Shown one piece after another: positions 52,461 to 64,000 of a DNA stretch of 64,000 bases; the first letter of the stretch is position 1, and the number at the start of each line of letters is the position of its first letter. Made by a program: the position numbers and the translations under genes. The notes under the pieces are model-generated. The model saw nothing but the letters and a program-made list of their open reading frames with translations. It was not told the DNA's origin and ran no database searches. Origin of the DNA: Amoebidium appalachense (Eukaryota; Ichthyosporea); the NCBI GenBank assembly GCA_963693365.1, contig CAVNZM010000012.1:8308001-8372000 (forward strand). The letters run 5' to 3'.

Positions 52461-64000
<11,540 letters not shown>

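Overview
This is a piece of an intron-rich eukaryotic nuclear genome. It carries four multi-exon genes on the + strand, one three-exon gene and one intronless orphan gene on the - strand, and a decayed retrotransposon fragment. Exon-intron structures were built by hand from splice signals, reading phase and family alignment. Every listed coding join keeps phase. The gene set (a sterol 3-dehydrogenase, an animal-type PUS1, a DUF2804 protein, an animal-like aromatic amino acid decarboxylase and a C2H2 zinc-finger protein), with about 12-14 small exons per enzyme gene, suggests an animal or a unicellular relative of animals. The species cannot be named from the sequence.

Layout: 1-5.9 kb is intergenic and almost all simple repeats, with a pair of heat-shock-element-like sites at the left edge and an inverted copy of an interspersed repeat. 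5.9-9.2 kb (-) is a nine-finger C2H2 protein. 10.1-10.8 kb looks like a shared divergent promoter. 10.8-22.2 kb (+) is an NSDHL/ERG26-like dehydrogenase in 12 exons. 22.2-27.9 kb includes a nearly repeat-free island with a Ser/Pro-rich orphan ORF (-). 27.9-31.9 kb (+) is a DUF2804 protein in 4 exons. 35.7-48.9 kb (+) is a PUS1-type tRNA pseudouridine synthase in 13 exons. 50.9-51.4 kb is a frameshifted reverse-transcriptase fragment, followed by a foldback element. From 52.46 kb to the right edge (+) is an aromatic-L-amino-acid decarboxylase; 13 exons are visible and the gene runs out of the window. The genes do not form a pathway; they are independent housekeeping or metabolic loci.

The remarkable part is the non-coding DNA. 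It holds dozens of 20-67 nt poly(C)/poly(G) runs and long (CA)n/(GT)n tracts. Within introns these are polarised: GT/G tracts tend to follow donors and C/CA tracts precede acceptors, so many introns have self-complementary ends. A short interspersed element family in three subfamilies (about 14 copies) has variable 5' ends, a common 3' end running into poly(C), covarying helices, and sense orientation in every intronic copy. The PUS1 gene shows tandem duplications that span the 5' splice sites of exons 3, 7 and 8, a decayed copy of the 5' edge of exon 4, and an intron best explained as AT-AC. The third exon from the end of the NSDHL-like gene's neighbourhood (exon 11) lies in a large inverted duplication, and the decarboxylase has two near-identical alternative first exons.
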